NCBI RefSeq assembly: GCF_001518015.1 | Contig: NZ_LPUY01000052.1 | Span: 1 to 64,000, forward strand | From: Tritonibacter horizontis | GTDB taxonomy: Bacteria; Pseudomonadota; Alphaproteobacteria; Rhodobacterales; Rhodobacteraceae | Reading direction: 5' to 3' | Length of the DNA: 64,000 nt | The notes under the pieces: model-generated | Told to the model about the DNA's origin: nothing | The model's input: only the letters and a program-made list of their open reading frames with translations | Database searches by the model: none | Part shown: positions 9,159 to 18,541 of the stretch, in pieces | Position numbering within the stretch: the first letter of the stretch is position 1 | Layout of the letters: the number at the start of each line of letters is the position of its first letter | Translations under genes and position numbers: made by a program

Positions 9159-9508
9159 TTTGCGCGCTCCGGGACAACAGATAGGCCGAAAGATCTAATT
9201 TTAAGTTAAGTGAACGTACCGGCAATCTCGGCGAGATCGCCCGATTGAGACGGACAGTGACGGACCACTGCAATCCTGTCCACTGTGCCGGCCTAGGGCG
9301 GCGATGACGGCTTCGTCGTTGCGGCGCGGTTGAGGCGCAGGGCCGAGGCCACGCGGGCTCAAAGCTCTGTCAGGGCGGAAGTATTCTGAAAGACAAGACG
9401 CCCGGACATACGCAAGCTGCCAGTCTTGCCCGAATTCTTGCCCGAACACGATACCAGATTTCACCGAATAGGGTGCAACTCGTGGCGAAGATCACATGTG
9501 GAGAAAAT
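9159..9508. other. Intergenic region upstream of the surface-sugar operon
   Basis: 350 nt between the operon leader and the tRNA gene. An AT-rich patch at about 9196-9212 could belong to the operon promoter, but no confident -35/-10 pair is visible. The remainder is GC-rich without a supported gene. Confidence 0.4.
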
Positions 9509-9583
9509 TGGCTGGGATGGTAGGATTCGAACCTACGGTACACTGTACCAAAAACAGTTGCCTTACCACTTGGCTACATCCCA
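9509..9583 (-). tRNA. tRNA-Gln (UUG), CCA encoded
   Basis: Reading the minus strand, the 5' acceptor strand TGGGATG pairs with CATCCCA, followed by discriminator G and an encoded CCA. The D arm contains AGCCAAGTGGTAAGGC. The anticodon stem ACTGT/ACAGT encloses TTTTGGT, giving anticodon UUG. The T arm GTAGG-TTCGAAT-CCTAC is perfect. It stands alone between two minus-strand transcription units. Confidence 0.96.
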
Positions 9584-9793
9584 GCGCTCTGTGTGAGAGG
9601 CCTTCTAATGAGTGTTGAAGGAGGCTGCAAGGGGTTTTTCCGAAAAAAGTGCGCGCCCCGCGCGATGGGCGAATTTAGGCAATGAAACCAGCCTATTATC
9701 AGCTGGTTCACCCGATGTGGAACGGCGCGAACAGGGCGCCCGAAAGCCCCCTGTTCGTTGCGGATAAAGGATCCCGAGACACCCGGGAGCCTG

Positions 9794-11458
9794 CTATTCC
9801 GGCACCCCGGCTTCGCGCAGCGCGCTGACCCAATCCTGCCCTGACGGGGTGAAGGCGGCGGCGTGTTCCTGCATATAGCGCGAGAGCGAGAAATCGGGCG
9901 TTACGCGCATCAGCGACTCGACCACATCCCGCGCCTCGTCCGAGCGGCCTGACATTTGCAGCGCAATGGCCTTGGTGCGCAACGTTGCCGGATAGGAATC
10001 ATTTTCCTGCAAGGATTGATCGGCCAGTTCGATGGCCCGGTCATAATCCCGCGCGGCCAGGCTCACCGATGCGGCCAGCGAGTCGAAATAGTAGCGCTGC
10101 GGCCCGAGCGGCGTCAGTTTGCGCGCTGCTTCCGTCAGGCGGATCCCTTCGTCCGGATGGTTCTGCATCGCCCGGGTTGCCCCCTTCAGCAACAGCGCCA
10201 GTGCCTCGTTTGGATTGTCCTGCAACGCCTTGTCGTAAGAGAACTGCGCATTGTCGAACTCGAACGTCAGGTAGCTGGAAATCATCCCCTTGAGCGTATG
10301 CGCCAAGGAGAACGCGGGATCCTGAGCCAGTGCGGCGCTCGCCAGGTTTTCCGCCATAAGCGTGCTTTTGTGGCGATCCGTGGACATGCCTTTCTGTACC
10401 CGCATGACGTGCCAGATACCTGCCCAGGTCAGCACCACCGGGTGATGCATTTCGCGTTCCAGCAGCGTGTCGAGGATCTCGATCGCCTTTTCGAACTGGT
10501 CTTTGTGCTTGCTCTGCATCATCACAATCGCGGCCATCAGCAAGGTGTGATTTGCCAGGTTGGACAGGGGTCGGAAGCTGACAAGTCGAACCGCCTCCCC
10601 GACCACAGTCTGGCCGATCTGGCTGGTGGCATCGCGCAGCGACGTACTCTGGCCCATCAGCAGATCCGACAGCGCGCCTTTGAACTCCCGCGTCCAGATC
10701 ACTTTTTCACGGTGCGCATCATGCAAATCAATCTGCGCGATGAAATCATGTCCGTTGATGAACACTGAGCCGGAGACAAGATAGCTGACCCCCGCCACTG
10801 AGGACACTTCGGCCGGACGGACCTCGTCCAGACTGAACTGGCGCGATGCCATGTAAGAGGTCACCGAGAAGGCCTGGCTGCGCGACAGCTGGCGCGAAAG
10901 TTCCTCCGACAGGATGGACCCCAAAGGCGCGGTCGAACTCCCCGGCGAGCGCTGCGCAAAGGGCAGAACCGCAATCGAGGGCAGCAATTCGTCCAGGATG
11001 ACCCGGCTTCGGTCGCGCGGCGCCCACGGCGGATCCTGCGGCTTCGGTGCCGCGATTGCGGTCTGGGCCCGCATCTCCACCAGCCAATCCGCAAAGACCT
11101 GTTCATGAGGCAATTCAAAGCCTTCCATGAAATCCCCGCGCGTGGTGTCGGTGTCCACTTCAATCATGCTCAGGTCGAGTGTGACCCGCTCACGATTGGC
11201 GACCAGGGCGCTGGATGCAGAGGCACCGATGTGTTTTCGCAGTGTCGACAAGGCCGTTCGCAAGCTGGCCTTTGCCTGCTCGGGCTGTGCAAAACTCCAT
11301 AGGGTGTGTTCCAGGAACGCGCGCGTTCGGATCCCGTCTTCGGCAGTGATCATCAGCGCCATCAGCGCCTGATGTTTCGCGCCAAGTTGAATAGCTTCTC
11401 CGTCTGGCCGAAATACACCAAACGCGCCGTACTGACGGACTTTTAAAACTGTAACCAT
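9794..11458 (-). CDS. Transcriptional regulator with winged helix, TolB-like domain and TPR repeats
   Basis: 554 residues. Residues 1 to about 105 resemble an OmpR/SARP-type winged helix: KVRQYGAFGVFRPDGEAIQL, then an ALMALMITAEDGIRTRAFLE recognition region and a SLRTALSTLRKHIG helix. There is no receiver domain, so control is not by phosphotransfer. About 155-290 contains SIAVLPFAQRSPG and an EELSRQLSR segment like the TolB/FlgO-type domain of CadC-like and adenylate-cyclase-like regulators. The rest is helical with TPR-like repeats. There is no transmembrane segment. The target is unknown. A TTAA-N7-TTAA site lies about 350 nt upstream. Confidence 0.8.
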   Translation of the reverse strand: MVTVLKVRQYGAFGVFRPDGEAIQLGAKHQALMALMITAEDGIRTRAFLEHTLWSFAQPEQAKASLRTALSTLRKHIGASASSALVANRERVTLDLSMIEVDTDTTRGDFMEGFELPHEQVFADWLVEMRAQTAIAAPKPQDPPWAPRDRSRVILDELLPSIAVLPFAQRSPGSSTAPLGSILSEELSRQLSRSQAFSVTSYMASRQFSLDEVRPAEVSSVAGVSYLVSGSVFINGHDFIAQIDLHDAHREKVIWTREFKGALSDLLMGQSTSLRDATSQIGQTVVGEAVRLVSFRPLSNLANHTLLMAAIVMMQSKHKDQFEKAIEILDTLLEREMHHPVVLTWAGIWHVMRVQKGMSTDRHKSTLMAENLASAALAQDPAFSLAHTLKGMISSYLTFEFDNAQFSYDKALQDNPNEALALLLKGATRAMQNHPDEGIRLTEAARKLTPLGPQRYYFDSLAASVSLAARDYDRAIELADQSLQENDSYPATLRTKAIALQMSGRSDEARDVVESLMRVTPDFSLSRYMQEHAAAFTPSGQDWVSALREAGVPE

Positions 11459-11804
11459 TGGACACTCTCGACATAAAAGTTACGCGTGCCACTAAAGCAA
11501 AACACTCACAAATTGCGTAGCAGCGACTTCACATCTACAATTAAAGCACCAAAATTTCCAACCACCAACAAAAAAACATCTTCGGGATAAGCTCTAGCCT
11601 TCTCAATGTGTTAACAAATGGTAATTATTTCAGAAATATAATTAACAAGATAGTTATGGTGGTAAACGAAAAAGTCAGTATGGAAATTATTATTTTACCC
11701 GCATAGCGAGAGCGAGACGGGCGAAGGTGTTGATTTATATGAGAATCCGCATTTATCGGAGGTTCACCTAAAAATGTGCACGTGATCCGGCGAGTCGGGG
11801 CAGG

Positions 11805-11819
11805 TTAACGGTCGGTTAA
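11805..11819. promoter_or_regulatory. Candidate CtrA-type site TTAA-N7-TTAA
   Basis: TTAACGGTCGGTTAA matches the alphaproteobacterial CtrA consensus of two TTAA half sites separated by exactly 7 nt. It lies in the AT-rich 11459-11844 intergenic stretch, which otherwise holds the promoter of the minus-strand regulator gene. The motif match is direct. Binding is inference. Confidence 0.45.
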
Positions 11820-11841
11820 CTAGGGTTTCACTTTCATCTAT

Positions 11842-11875
11842 CGTAAAAAATGAAAGGGGCCCGATTTCGGCCCCC
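11842..11875 (-). terminator. Rho-independent terminator after livK
   Basis: On the minus strand a GGGGCC...GGCCCC stem with an AT-rich loop is followed by TTTCATTTTTT, 33 nt past the livK stop. It closes the liv transcription unit. Confidence 0.85.
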
Positions 11876-11907
11876 TCCCCGGATCACAAGTGCGTGATCA
11901 TCGGTGA

Positions 11908-13068
11908 CTATTCCCGTGCGACTTCGCGCCATTTGCCGTTTTCGACCACCGAAATCACGATGTCATCCACGCCCCGGTGATCCGATGGGCCATAGGTGAC
12001 CTGCGCATCCGACAGGGCATCGTAGTATTCCAGCGTCTCCATCGCAGCGATGAACGCCTCCTGGCTGAGCTCGGCCCCCGCCACCTCCAGCGCGCGCAAC
12101 ATTGTATCCGCAGCCGTATAGCCCAACATGGCAAACCCACCGGCAGGCTGGTCAAACCGCGCCTCATAGGCGGCGATGAAACGGGCGGGTTCTTCTTCCT
12201 GCGCGCGGGCCAACAGATCGGCCCAGCCGGATGCCGCATAAAGCCCGTCGGTCACACCGCCCGGCACAGCCGCCACCGCCTCGAGAAAACCGGCAGAGGT
12301 ATTGAGGAATTTCACATCCGTCCAACCCAGCTTTTTTGCGGTGCCGACGACGGTGATGCCCTGCCGCACGCCCAATGCCATGACCACGACGTCACAGCCT
12401 GCGTCTTTGAGTTTGGGGAGCGAGCCGACAAAATCCAGCTCATCCGGTTTGTGCGTCGTTTCGGCGGCAAAGGTCATCCCCAGTACCTGCGCCGCGTGTT
12501 TGGCGCCCTCTTCGATTTCCTTGCCGAAATCGGACGGAATATACATCGCGCAGATGTCCTCTGCGCCGAAGGCCTGCGCCAGATAAGAGATCCCCGCGAC
12601 GGTCTGGTCAAAGTAGCTGGAAAAGCCGATGAACTTGTTGTCCATCGGCTCCTGCAACATCTGGCGCGCCGCCGTCAGCGGGCTGACGTTGGGAATGCCC
12701 TTGGGGTCGAGCAACTTGAACCCGGCGATGTTCATCGGCGTGCCCAGCGACAACAGCATCGCAAAGACCTTGTCGCGGTTCAAAAGCTTGTTGTAGCCCT
12801 GCATCGCGCGCGGGATCTGATAGCCATTGTCTTCCACCACAAACCGGATCTGGCGGCCATGGACGCCGCCGTTGGCGTTTGCCTCCTCGAACCGCAAGGT
12901 GGCCCCGTTGACCGCAGGCACCCCAACCGCGGCAAAGACGCCGCTGAGGTCGTTCACGGAGCCGATGACCACCTCGGTGTCACTCACCCCCTGGCTGTCG
13001 GCCGTGGCGGTGACGGCGCCCAGACCGAGCGCCAGCGCGACAGAGAGCCCTGTTAGACGTCTTTTCAT
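11908..13068 (-). CDS. livK: Branched-chain amino acid-type ABC transporter, periplasmic binding protein
   Basis: 386 residues with a cleavable signal peptide (KRRLTGLSVALALGLGAVTA, cleavage near TADS). It then has the LivK-type start DTEVVIGSVNDLSGVFAAVG and the type 1 periplasmic binding fold. It captures substrate for LivHMGF. This is the last gene of the unit and sits after the acyl-CoA ligase. That arrangement is common for importers of fatty, aromatic or other carboxylic acids rather than leucine or valine, so the real ligand may be an organic acid. A strong terminator follows. Confidence 0.92.
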   Translation of the reverse strand: MKRRLTGLSVALALGLGAVTATADSQGVSDTEVVIGSVNDLSGVFAAVGVPAVNGATLRFEEANANGGVHGRQIRFVVEDNGYQIPRAMQGYNKLLNRDKVFAMLLSLGTPMNIAGFKLLDPKGIPNVSPLTAARQMLQEPMDNKFIGFSSYFDQTVAGISYLAQAFGAEDICAMYIPSDFGKEIEEGAKHAAQVLGMTFAAETTHKPDELDFVGSLPKLKDAGCDVVVMALGVRQGITVVGTAKKLGWTDVKFLNTSAGFLEAVAAVPGGVTDGLYAASGWADLLARAQEEEPARFIAAYEARFDQPAGGFAMLGYTAADTMLRALEVAGAELSQEAFIAAMETLEYYDALSDAQVTYGPSDHRGVDDIVISVVENGKWREVARE

Positions 13069-13116
13069 GTTGCTTTCCTCCTCCGGTGTGCGCCCCGCGC
13101 CTCTACGCGCAAAGCG

Positions 13117-15009
13117 TCAGTACATGTCGTCGATCAACTGCTTGTACTTTGCCTCCACCAAACCGCGCTTCAGCTTCATGGTGGCCGTCAATTCCTCGTC
13201 CTCCGCCGTCAAAAGAACGTTGATCAGGCGGAAATCCTTGATCTGTTCGACTCGCGCGAAATCCCGGTTGACCTGCGCCACTTCGGCCGCGATCAGCTCC
13301 ACCACCGGCTGTGCGGCACAGAGCGAGGTGAAGTCGCTGAACGGGATCTTGTGATCTTGCGCGAATTTCTCGACATTCTCCTGATCGATCATGATCAGAC
13401 AGCTGAGATACTTTCGGCCGTCGCCGACAATGACCGCATCGGAAATGAAATGGCTGAATTTCAATCGGCTTTCAATTTCGGCGGGGGTTATATTCTTACC
13501 GCCTTGGGTAATAATGATATCTTTTATCCGGCCGGTGATTGTCAGCCGACCCTCGGCGTCCACTGCGCCGACATCCCCCGTCCGCAACCAGCCGTCCGTG
13601 GTGAAACTGGCGGCGGTTTTCTCGGAATTGCGCCAATAGCCTTTGAATGTGTTCAGGCCTCTGGTCTGGATTTCCCCGTCGCCGCCAATGCGAACCTCGA
13701 CTCCCGGCACCGGCGGGCCGACGGTGCCAGGAGCGTTGTCATCGGGGGTGTTCAGGGTCGCAAGACCTGCGTTTTCGGTCATCCCGTAGCCCTCGACCAG
13801 CGGCACCCCGATGGCCCAGTACCAACGCAGCAGATCGGGCGAAATCGGCGCGGCACCGGTGCCGCCGCGCCGCATCCGGTCCATGCCCAGCATCCGGCGC
13901 AGGTTGCGCAGCACCAGCGCCTCCCAGATCCGGTAGCGCAGCGCCAGAAGCGGCGGCACCGGCCGCCCAGCGATCGCCAGATCCGCCCGGGCCAGACCGA
14001 CCCGCAGCGCGGCCGCAAACGCCAGACGCCCCAGCCACGTGGCCTCCTGCGCCAGTACCAGCACCCGTGAATAGATTTTTTCCCAGACCCGCGGCACCGC
14101 AAAGAAATGATGCGGCGAAACCTCGCGCATATTGTCAAAGACCGTTTCCGGGCTTTCGGCGAAGTTGACGGTACTGGCGGCGGCCAGCGGAAAATAGACC
14201 GAGATATTGCGTTCCAGAATATGACAGAGCGGCAGAAAACACAGTTGCTCGTCACTGTGATAGAAGGCCAGCACCCGCGCGCCGGCCTCGCAGGCGGCCA
14301 GAATGTTTTCATGCGCCAGCATTGCGCCCTTCGGGTTGCCGGTGGTGCCCGAGGTATAGATCAGCAATGCCGTGTCTTCGGGGCGGGCTTCGATGATGGC
14401 GGCCTCGAATTGCTGGTCTGGCTGCGGGGTCGACTGGCCCAGCGCCAACAGGTCGTCCCAGAACAGACAGAGCGGATGATCCAGATCCCGCAGCCCGTCA
14501 CGGTCCAGAACAATGACCCGCACAAGTCCCGGCACCTGATCCTGGATCTCCAGCACCTTGTCGAGCTGTTCGTCGTTCTCGACAATCAGAAACCGGCTGT
14601 CGCTGTCGTTGAGCAAATAGGCCAGCTGACGGGCGGAATCGGTGGTGTAGATGCCCGACACGATGCCCCCGACACATTGTATGCCCATATCGGCATAGAG
14701 CCATTCGCGCCGGTCCTCGGACAGAATGGAGACCACATCGCCCCGTTGCAGCCCCAGCGCCCGCAGCCCCAGCGCCATGTCGCGCGCGCCTTGCCAGTAG
14801 TCCGCCCAGCTATAAGCGGTCCAGATCCCGAGCGTTTTTTCCCGATGCGCCGTGCGGGACCCCAATTCCGAGCAACGCAGCTGAAACAGGCGCGGAAGCG
14901 TGTCGCATCCATCAATGAGGATGGGCCGCGTGCCGGGCGCTGCATTGAAGGACACGCCATGCAGGTCCACCTGGGGCGGGGTCAATGCGGGTTTGGCCTC
15001 CATGTTCAT
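13117..15009 (-). CDS. AMP-forming long-chain acyl-CoA synthetase
   Basis: 630 residues, of the FadD15/ACSBG-like class. The P-loop-like ALLIYTSGTTGNPKGAML binds ATP, EGYGMTENAG is the A4/A5 adenylation motif, and TDGWLRTGDVG and GRIKDIIITQGGKNI are the hinge and C-terminal motifs. It activates a carboxylic acid to its CoA thioester. The ATG at 15009 has AGGA 8 nt upstream. It lies inside the liv operon between livF and livK, so the imported substrate is probably a carboxylate that is activated on entry. Chain length cannot be read from sequence. Confidence 0.92.
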   Translation of the reverse strand: MNMEAKPALTPPQVDLHGVSFNAAPGTRPILIDGCDTLPRLFQLRCSELGSRTAHREKTLGIWTAYSWADYWQGARDMALGLRALGLQRGDVVSILSEDRREWLYADMGIQCVGGIVSGIYTTDSARQLAYLLNDSDSRFLIVENDEQLDKVLEIQDQVPGLVRVIVLDRDGLRDLDHPLCLFWDDLLALGQSTPQPDQQFEAAIIEARPEDTALLIYTSGTTGNPKGAMLAHENILAACEAGARVLAFYHSDEQLCFLPLCHILERNISVYFPLAAASTVNFAESPETVFDNMREVSPHHFFAVPRVWEKIYSRVLVLAQEATWLGRLAFAAALRVGLARADLAIAGRPVPPLLALRYRIWEALVLRNLRRMLGMDRMRRGGTGAAPISPDLLRWYWAIGVPLVEGYGMTENAGLATLNTPDDNAPGTVGPPVPGVEVRIGGDGEIQTRGLNTFKGYWRNSEKTAASFTTDGWLRTGDVGAVDAEGRLTITGRIKDIIITQGGKNITPAEIESRLKFSHFISDAVIVGDGRKYLSCLIMIDQENVEKFAQDHKIPFSDFTSLCAAQPVVELIAAEVAQVNRDFARVEQIKDFRLINVLLTAEDEELTATMKLKRGLVEAKYKQLIDDMY

Positions 15010-15039
15010 CACGCCTGTCCTTTCCTCTCGGCGCTGCCG

Positions 15040-15813
15040 TCAGCGCCAGGTTTTCTTGCGTTTCCAGCGTTTTTCTCCACGCTGGCCCACCTCCTGCTGT
15101 CCAAGGTAGAAGGCTTGAATATCCTCGCTGTTTTTCAGCCGGTCGGCGCTGCCGTTCATCACCACCCGGCCGATCTCCATCACATAGCCGGCATGGGCCA
15201 GATCCAGCGCCACGCGGGCATTCTGTTCGACCAGCACCATGGTCACGCCTTCGTCGGCATTGAGCCGCCGCAGGATGGCAAAGATTTCCTGCACCAGCAG
15301 CGGGGACAGGCCGAGCGAGGGTTCGTCCAGCAACATGATCCTGGGTCGCAACATCAGCCCGCGCCCGATGGCGAGCATCTGCTGCTGGCCGCCGGACAGG
15401 GTCCCGGCCTCCTGATGGCGGCGTTCGGCGAGGATGGGAAAATAGTCAAAGACCTTCTCGCGGTCCCGCGCGATCTCGGTCCGGTCGCGGCGGGTATAGG
15501 CCCCGAGGGTCAGGTTTTCATCAACCGTAAGCAGCGGAAAAACTTCGCGCCCCTCCGGCACATGCACGATACCGGCCTCCACCACCTTGTGGGGCTCCTG
15601 ACCATGGATCGGGCGTCCCGCGAAATGGATTTCGCCCTTTTCCGGGTCCATCAGGCCCGAAATCGTCCTGAGCAGGGTGGATTTCCCGGCACCATTGGCG
15701 CCGAGCACCGTCACAATCTGGCCGGGCTCGACCGTCAGCGACACGCCGCGAATGGCCATGATAGGGCCGTAGAAGCTCTCCAGGTTGCGGATCTCCAGCA
15801 GCGGCTCCCCCAT
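15040..15813 (-). CDS. livF: Branched-chain amino acid-type ABC transporter ATPase LivF
   Basis: 257-residue ABC ATPase with Walker A GANGAGKST, the signature LSGGQQQMLAIGRGLM, Walker B IMLLDEPSLGLSP and H-loop region VLVEQNARVALDLA, all characteristic of LivF. Its ATG overlaps the livG stop by one base (TGATG), which couples the two. The C-terminus runs on into a basic KRWKRKKTWR tail, somewhat longer than usual. Confidence 0.95.
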   Translation of the reverse strand: MGEPLLEIRNLESFYGPIMAIRGVSLTVEPGQIVTVLGANGAGKSTLLRTISGLMDPEKGEIHFAGRPIHGQEPHKVVEAGIVHVPEGREVFPLLTVDENLTLGAYTRRDRTEIARDREKVFDYFPILAERRHQEAGTLSGGQQQMLAIGRGLMLRPRIMLLDEPSLGLSPLLVQEIFAILRRLNADEGVTMVLVEQNARVALDLAHAGYVMEIGRVVMNGSADRLKNSEDIQAFYLGQQEVGQRGEKRWKRKKTWR

Positions 15814-16580
15814 CAGACCGCCCCCGTGCCAAGGTAGGCTTCGATGACGCGCGGGTCCGACTGCACCTCGGCCGGCGTGCCCTCGGCAAGCCGGGCCCCA
15901 TCGGCCAGCGCCAGGACCCGGTCGCAGACGCCAGAGACCAGCCCCATGTCATGCTCCACCATCAGGACGGTGATGCCCATCTGGCGGCGGATGTCATCAA
16001 TCCACCAGCGCATGTCCTGGGTTTCCTCCACCGACAGGCCTGACGCCGGTTCATCCAGCAGCAACAGGCGCGGACCAGAGGCCAGCGCGCGGCCCAGCTC
16101 GACCACCTTGCGAATGCCGTAGGGCAACCCCGCGATGCGTTTGTCGCGATAGGCCTGCAGGTCGAGAAACTCGATCACCTCTTCCACCGCGTGGCGATGG
16201 CGGCGTTCCTCGGCGCGCACCCGTGGCGCGAAGAACAACTCTTCCAGCAGGGTGCTCTGCCGGTGCCGGTGGCGACCGACCAGCAGGTTCTGCAGCACCG
16301 TTGCCTGATCAAACAGTTCGATGTTCTGAAAGGTCCGCGCGATCCCGAGGTTGGCAACCTGATCCGGCCTGACCGTCAGCAGATCCTGCCCGTCAAAGCG
16401 AAATTGCCCGGCGAAAGGCGCATAAAACCGCGAGATCATGTTGAACACGGTCGATTTTCCGGCCCCGTTCGGGCCGACGATGGCATAGACCTCGCCCTCC
16501 TCGATGGCAAAACTCAGATCGTTCACCGCCACCACCCCGCCGAATTTCAATGTGGCGTTCCGGATTTCGAGCAGGCTCAT
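15813..16580 (-). CDS. livG: Branched-chain amino acid-type ABC transporter ATPase LivG
   Basis: 255-residue ABC ATPase with Walker A GPNGAGKST, the LivG-specific NLGIARTFQNIELF block, Walker B LLLLDEPASGLS and VLMVEHDMGLV. I chose the ATG at 16580 because it overlaps the livM stop as ATGA and begins MSLLEIRNATLKFGG. An open frame continues 32 codons upstream inside livM, but those residues are not family-like. Confidence 0.95.
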   Translation of the reverse strand: MSLLEIRNATLKFGGVVAVNDLSFAIEEGEVYAIVGPNGAGKSTVFNMISRFYAPFAGQFRFDGQDLLTVRPDQVANLGIARTFQNIELFDQATVLQNLLVGRHRHRQSTLLEELFFAPRVRAEERRHRHAVEEVIEFLDLQAYRDKRIAGLPYGIRKVVELGRALASGPRLLLLDEPASGLSVEETQDMRWWIDDIRRQMGITVLMVEHDMGLVSGVCDRVLALADGARLAEGTPAEVQSDPRVIEAYLGTGAV

Positions 16581-17662
16581 CGCAGCCGCTCCGTCTTGAG
16601 GTAGCTCTTCTGGCGGCGGAACATGGCCTTGCGCGCGAAGGGGAACAGCTCGAACCAGGTGCGGATCTTCAGCCACCGGCCATAGATCCCCGTCGGTTCG
16701 AACAGGATAAAAAGGATCAGGATCAGCCCAAACACCCCGGTTTCCAATCCCGGAATGGCCACCCCGCTGCCGCCAAACAGGTCTGTGGTCATCGACAAGG
16801 CCTGCGGCAGGAAGGCGACAACAGCCGCGCCGAGGAACGCGCCATGGATCGACCCCAGCCCGCCGATGACGATCATCATCAACAGGGTGATGGAAATCAC
16901 CAGGGAGAATGTCTCGTTGTTGAAGGTGCCCGCGTGATAGCCCATCAAGGCCCCGGCCCAGCCGGTGATCATGCAGGACAGGCCAAAGGCGATGGCCTTT
17001 GTGCGCGGGATATGAACGCCGAGGGCCGTCGCCGAGACTTCGCTATCGCGCACGGCAGCAAAGGCGCGGCCCATCGGCGCGCGCAACAGATTGCGGTAAA
17101 ACAACGTGCTGATGACGGTCACGGCAAGCACCAGATAGTAAAACCGCCCCGGTTGGCTCCACCGTTCGATTTCAAATCCGAAAATCACGATCGGCTCCGG
17201 GAACTTGCCGCTGACGCCTCCGGTCCAGGGCTCCAGCAGCACGATCACGTCATCCGCCAGCACCGAAACCGCGATGGTCGCCATCGCCAGATAGATCCCG
17301 TGCAGCCGGATGGCCGGGATGGCGATCACCATGCCAAACAGCCCCGTCAGAACGCCCGCCAACGGGAACGCAATCACAAAGGGCAGGCCCTGCTCTATCA
17401 GGATGGTGTTGCTGTAGCAGCCCATCGCCAGAAAGGCCGCATGGCCAAGGCTGGCCTGGCCGCTCTGCCCGGTCAGCAACATCAGGCCCAGTCCGCCAAT
17501 CGCCCAGATCAGAACATTGGTGATCTCGCCCAGAAAGAATTCGTCCAGCAGCACCGGCAGCAGCACCATCACCACCATCAGCGCGCCATAGACACAGGCC
17601 GTCCAGGCGTCCGGAAACAGGCGCATGTCGTGGTCATAGCTGGTCTTGAACTGAATGCGCAT
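16577..17662 (-). CDS. livM: Branched-chain amino acid-type ABC transporter permease LivM
   Basis: 361-residue inner-membrane permease with about eight to nine hydrophobic segments. LLTGQSGQASLGHAAFLAMG, AVRDSEVSATALG and GAFLGAAVVAFLPQALS are LivM family blocks. The extended charged C-terminal tail (about 40 residues) is a mild oddity. It follows livH by 3 nt. Confidence 0.94.
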   Translation of the reverse strand: MRIQFKTSYDHDMRLFPDAWTACVYGALMVVMVLLPVLLDEFFLGEITNVLIWAIGGLGLMLLTGQSGQASLGHAAFLAMGCYSNTILIEQGLPFVIAFPLAGVLTGLFGMVIAIPAIRLHGIYLAMATIAVSVLADDVIVLLEPWTGGVSGKFPEPIVIFGFEIERWSQPGRFYYLVLAVTVISTLFYRNLLRAPMGRAFAAVRDSEVSATALGVHIPRTKAIAFGLSCMITGWAGALMGYHAGTFNNETFSLVISITLLMMIVIGGLGSIHGAFLGAAVVAFLPQALSMTTDLFGGSGVAIPGLETGVFGLILILFILFEPTGIYGRWLKIRTWFELFPFARKAMFRRQKSYLKTERLR

Positions 17663-17665
17663 GGC

Positions 17666-18541
17666 TCAGACCTTTTTCATGCGGGTCTGGGAAATCAGCC
17701 CATGCGGTCGGAACACCAGCACCGCAAGAAGCAGCGCATAGGGCGCGATCTGGGAATAGCCCGCCGCCAGATACCGCGCGGCGAAGGGTTCGATCACCCC
17801 GACGATCAGCCCGCCGACAAGCGCACCGGGGAGCGATCCGAACCCACCAATGACCGCCGCGGCAAATGCCTTGATCCCGAGCAGCCCGGCATTCGGGTCC
17901 ATCGCGCCCTTGGACGCAAAGAGAATACCGGCAACGGCAGCGGTCGCCCCGGAGATCCCCCAGATCAGCCCCTGAACCCGCTTGACCGGGATGCCCATCA
18001 CATAGGCGGCCATCTGGTTCTGGCTCGCCGCCTGCATCGCCAAGCCCAGTCTGGTGCGCTGAAAGAACTGGTACAGCGTGATCGTCAAAAGGACCGTCAC
18101 CACGATCACCGCCAGATCCACAACGCTCAGCACCACGCCGCCAAGGGAGATATCCCCTTGCGACAGCGGGCTTTGCAATGTCTGCGGCTCATGCCCCCAG
18201 ATGGCTCCGGCCACAAACCGGATCACAAAGCCCAGGGCGATGGTCAGAATGACCACGGCGATCTGGCTCTGGCCAAAAAGACGGCGCAGCACCAGAAGGT
18301 CCAGCAGATAGCCCAACACCGCCATCACCAGGATCGACAGAGGGGCCGCCAGCCAAAACGGCAGCGCCATGTATTCCGCGTTTGTCAGACCAAGGGCAAC
18401 AAATGCGCCCAGCATCATGAAATCGCCCTGGGCGAAATTCACCGCCTCGGTCGCCTTGTAGATAAGCACAAATCCAAGCGCGATCAGGCCGTAGACACAG
18501 CCATTCGCAAGCCCACTGACAAGAAGCTGCAATTGGTCCAA
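17666..18541 (-). CDS. livH: Branched-chain amino acid-type ABC transporter permease LivH
   Basis: Inner-membrane permease, 291 residues, starting with a TTG codon in my reading. GGGGAGGA sits immediately upstream of this TTG, and the resulting DQLQLLVSGLANGCVYGLIA matches the family N-terminus. A longer ATG start at 18598 would add a charged leader without family character. EAVNFAQGDFMMLGAF and GIKAFAAAVIGGFGSLPGA are LivH hallmarks. It is the first gene of the six-gene unit livH-livM-livG-livF-ligase-livK. Confidence 0.92.
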   Translation of the reverse strand: MDQLQLLVSGLANGCVYGLIALGFVLIYKATEAVNFAQGDFMMLGAFVALGLTNAEYMALPFWLAAPLSILVMAVLGYLLDLLVLRRLFGQSQIAVVILTIALGFVIRFVAGAIWGHEPQTLQSPLSQGDISLGGVVLSVVDLAVIVVTVLLTITLYQFFQRTRLGLAMQAASQNQMAAYVMGIPVKRVQGLIWGISGATAAVAGILFASKGAMDPNAGLLGIKAFAAAVIGGFGSLPGALVGGLIVGVIEPFAARYLAAGYSQIAPYALLLAVLVFRPHGLISQTRMKKV

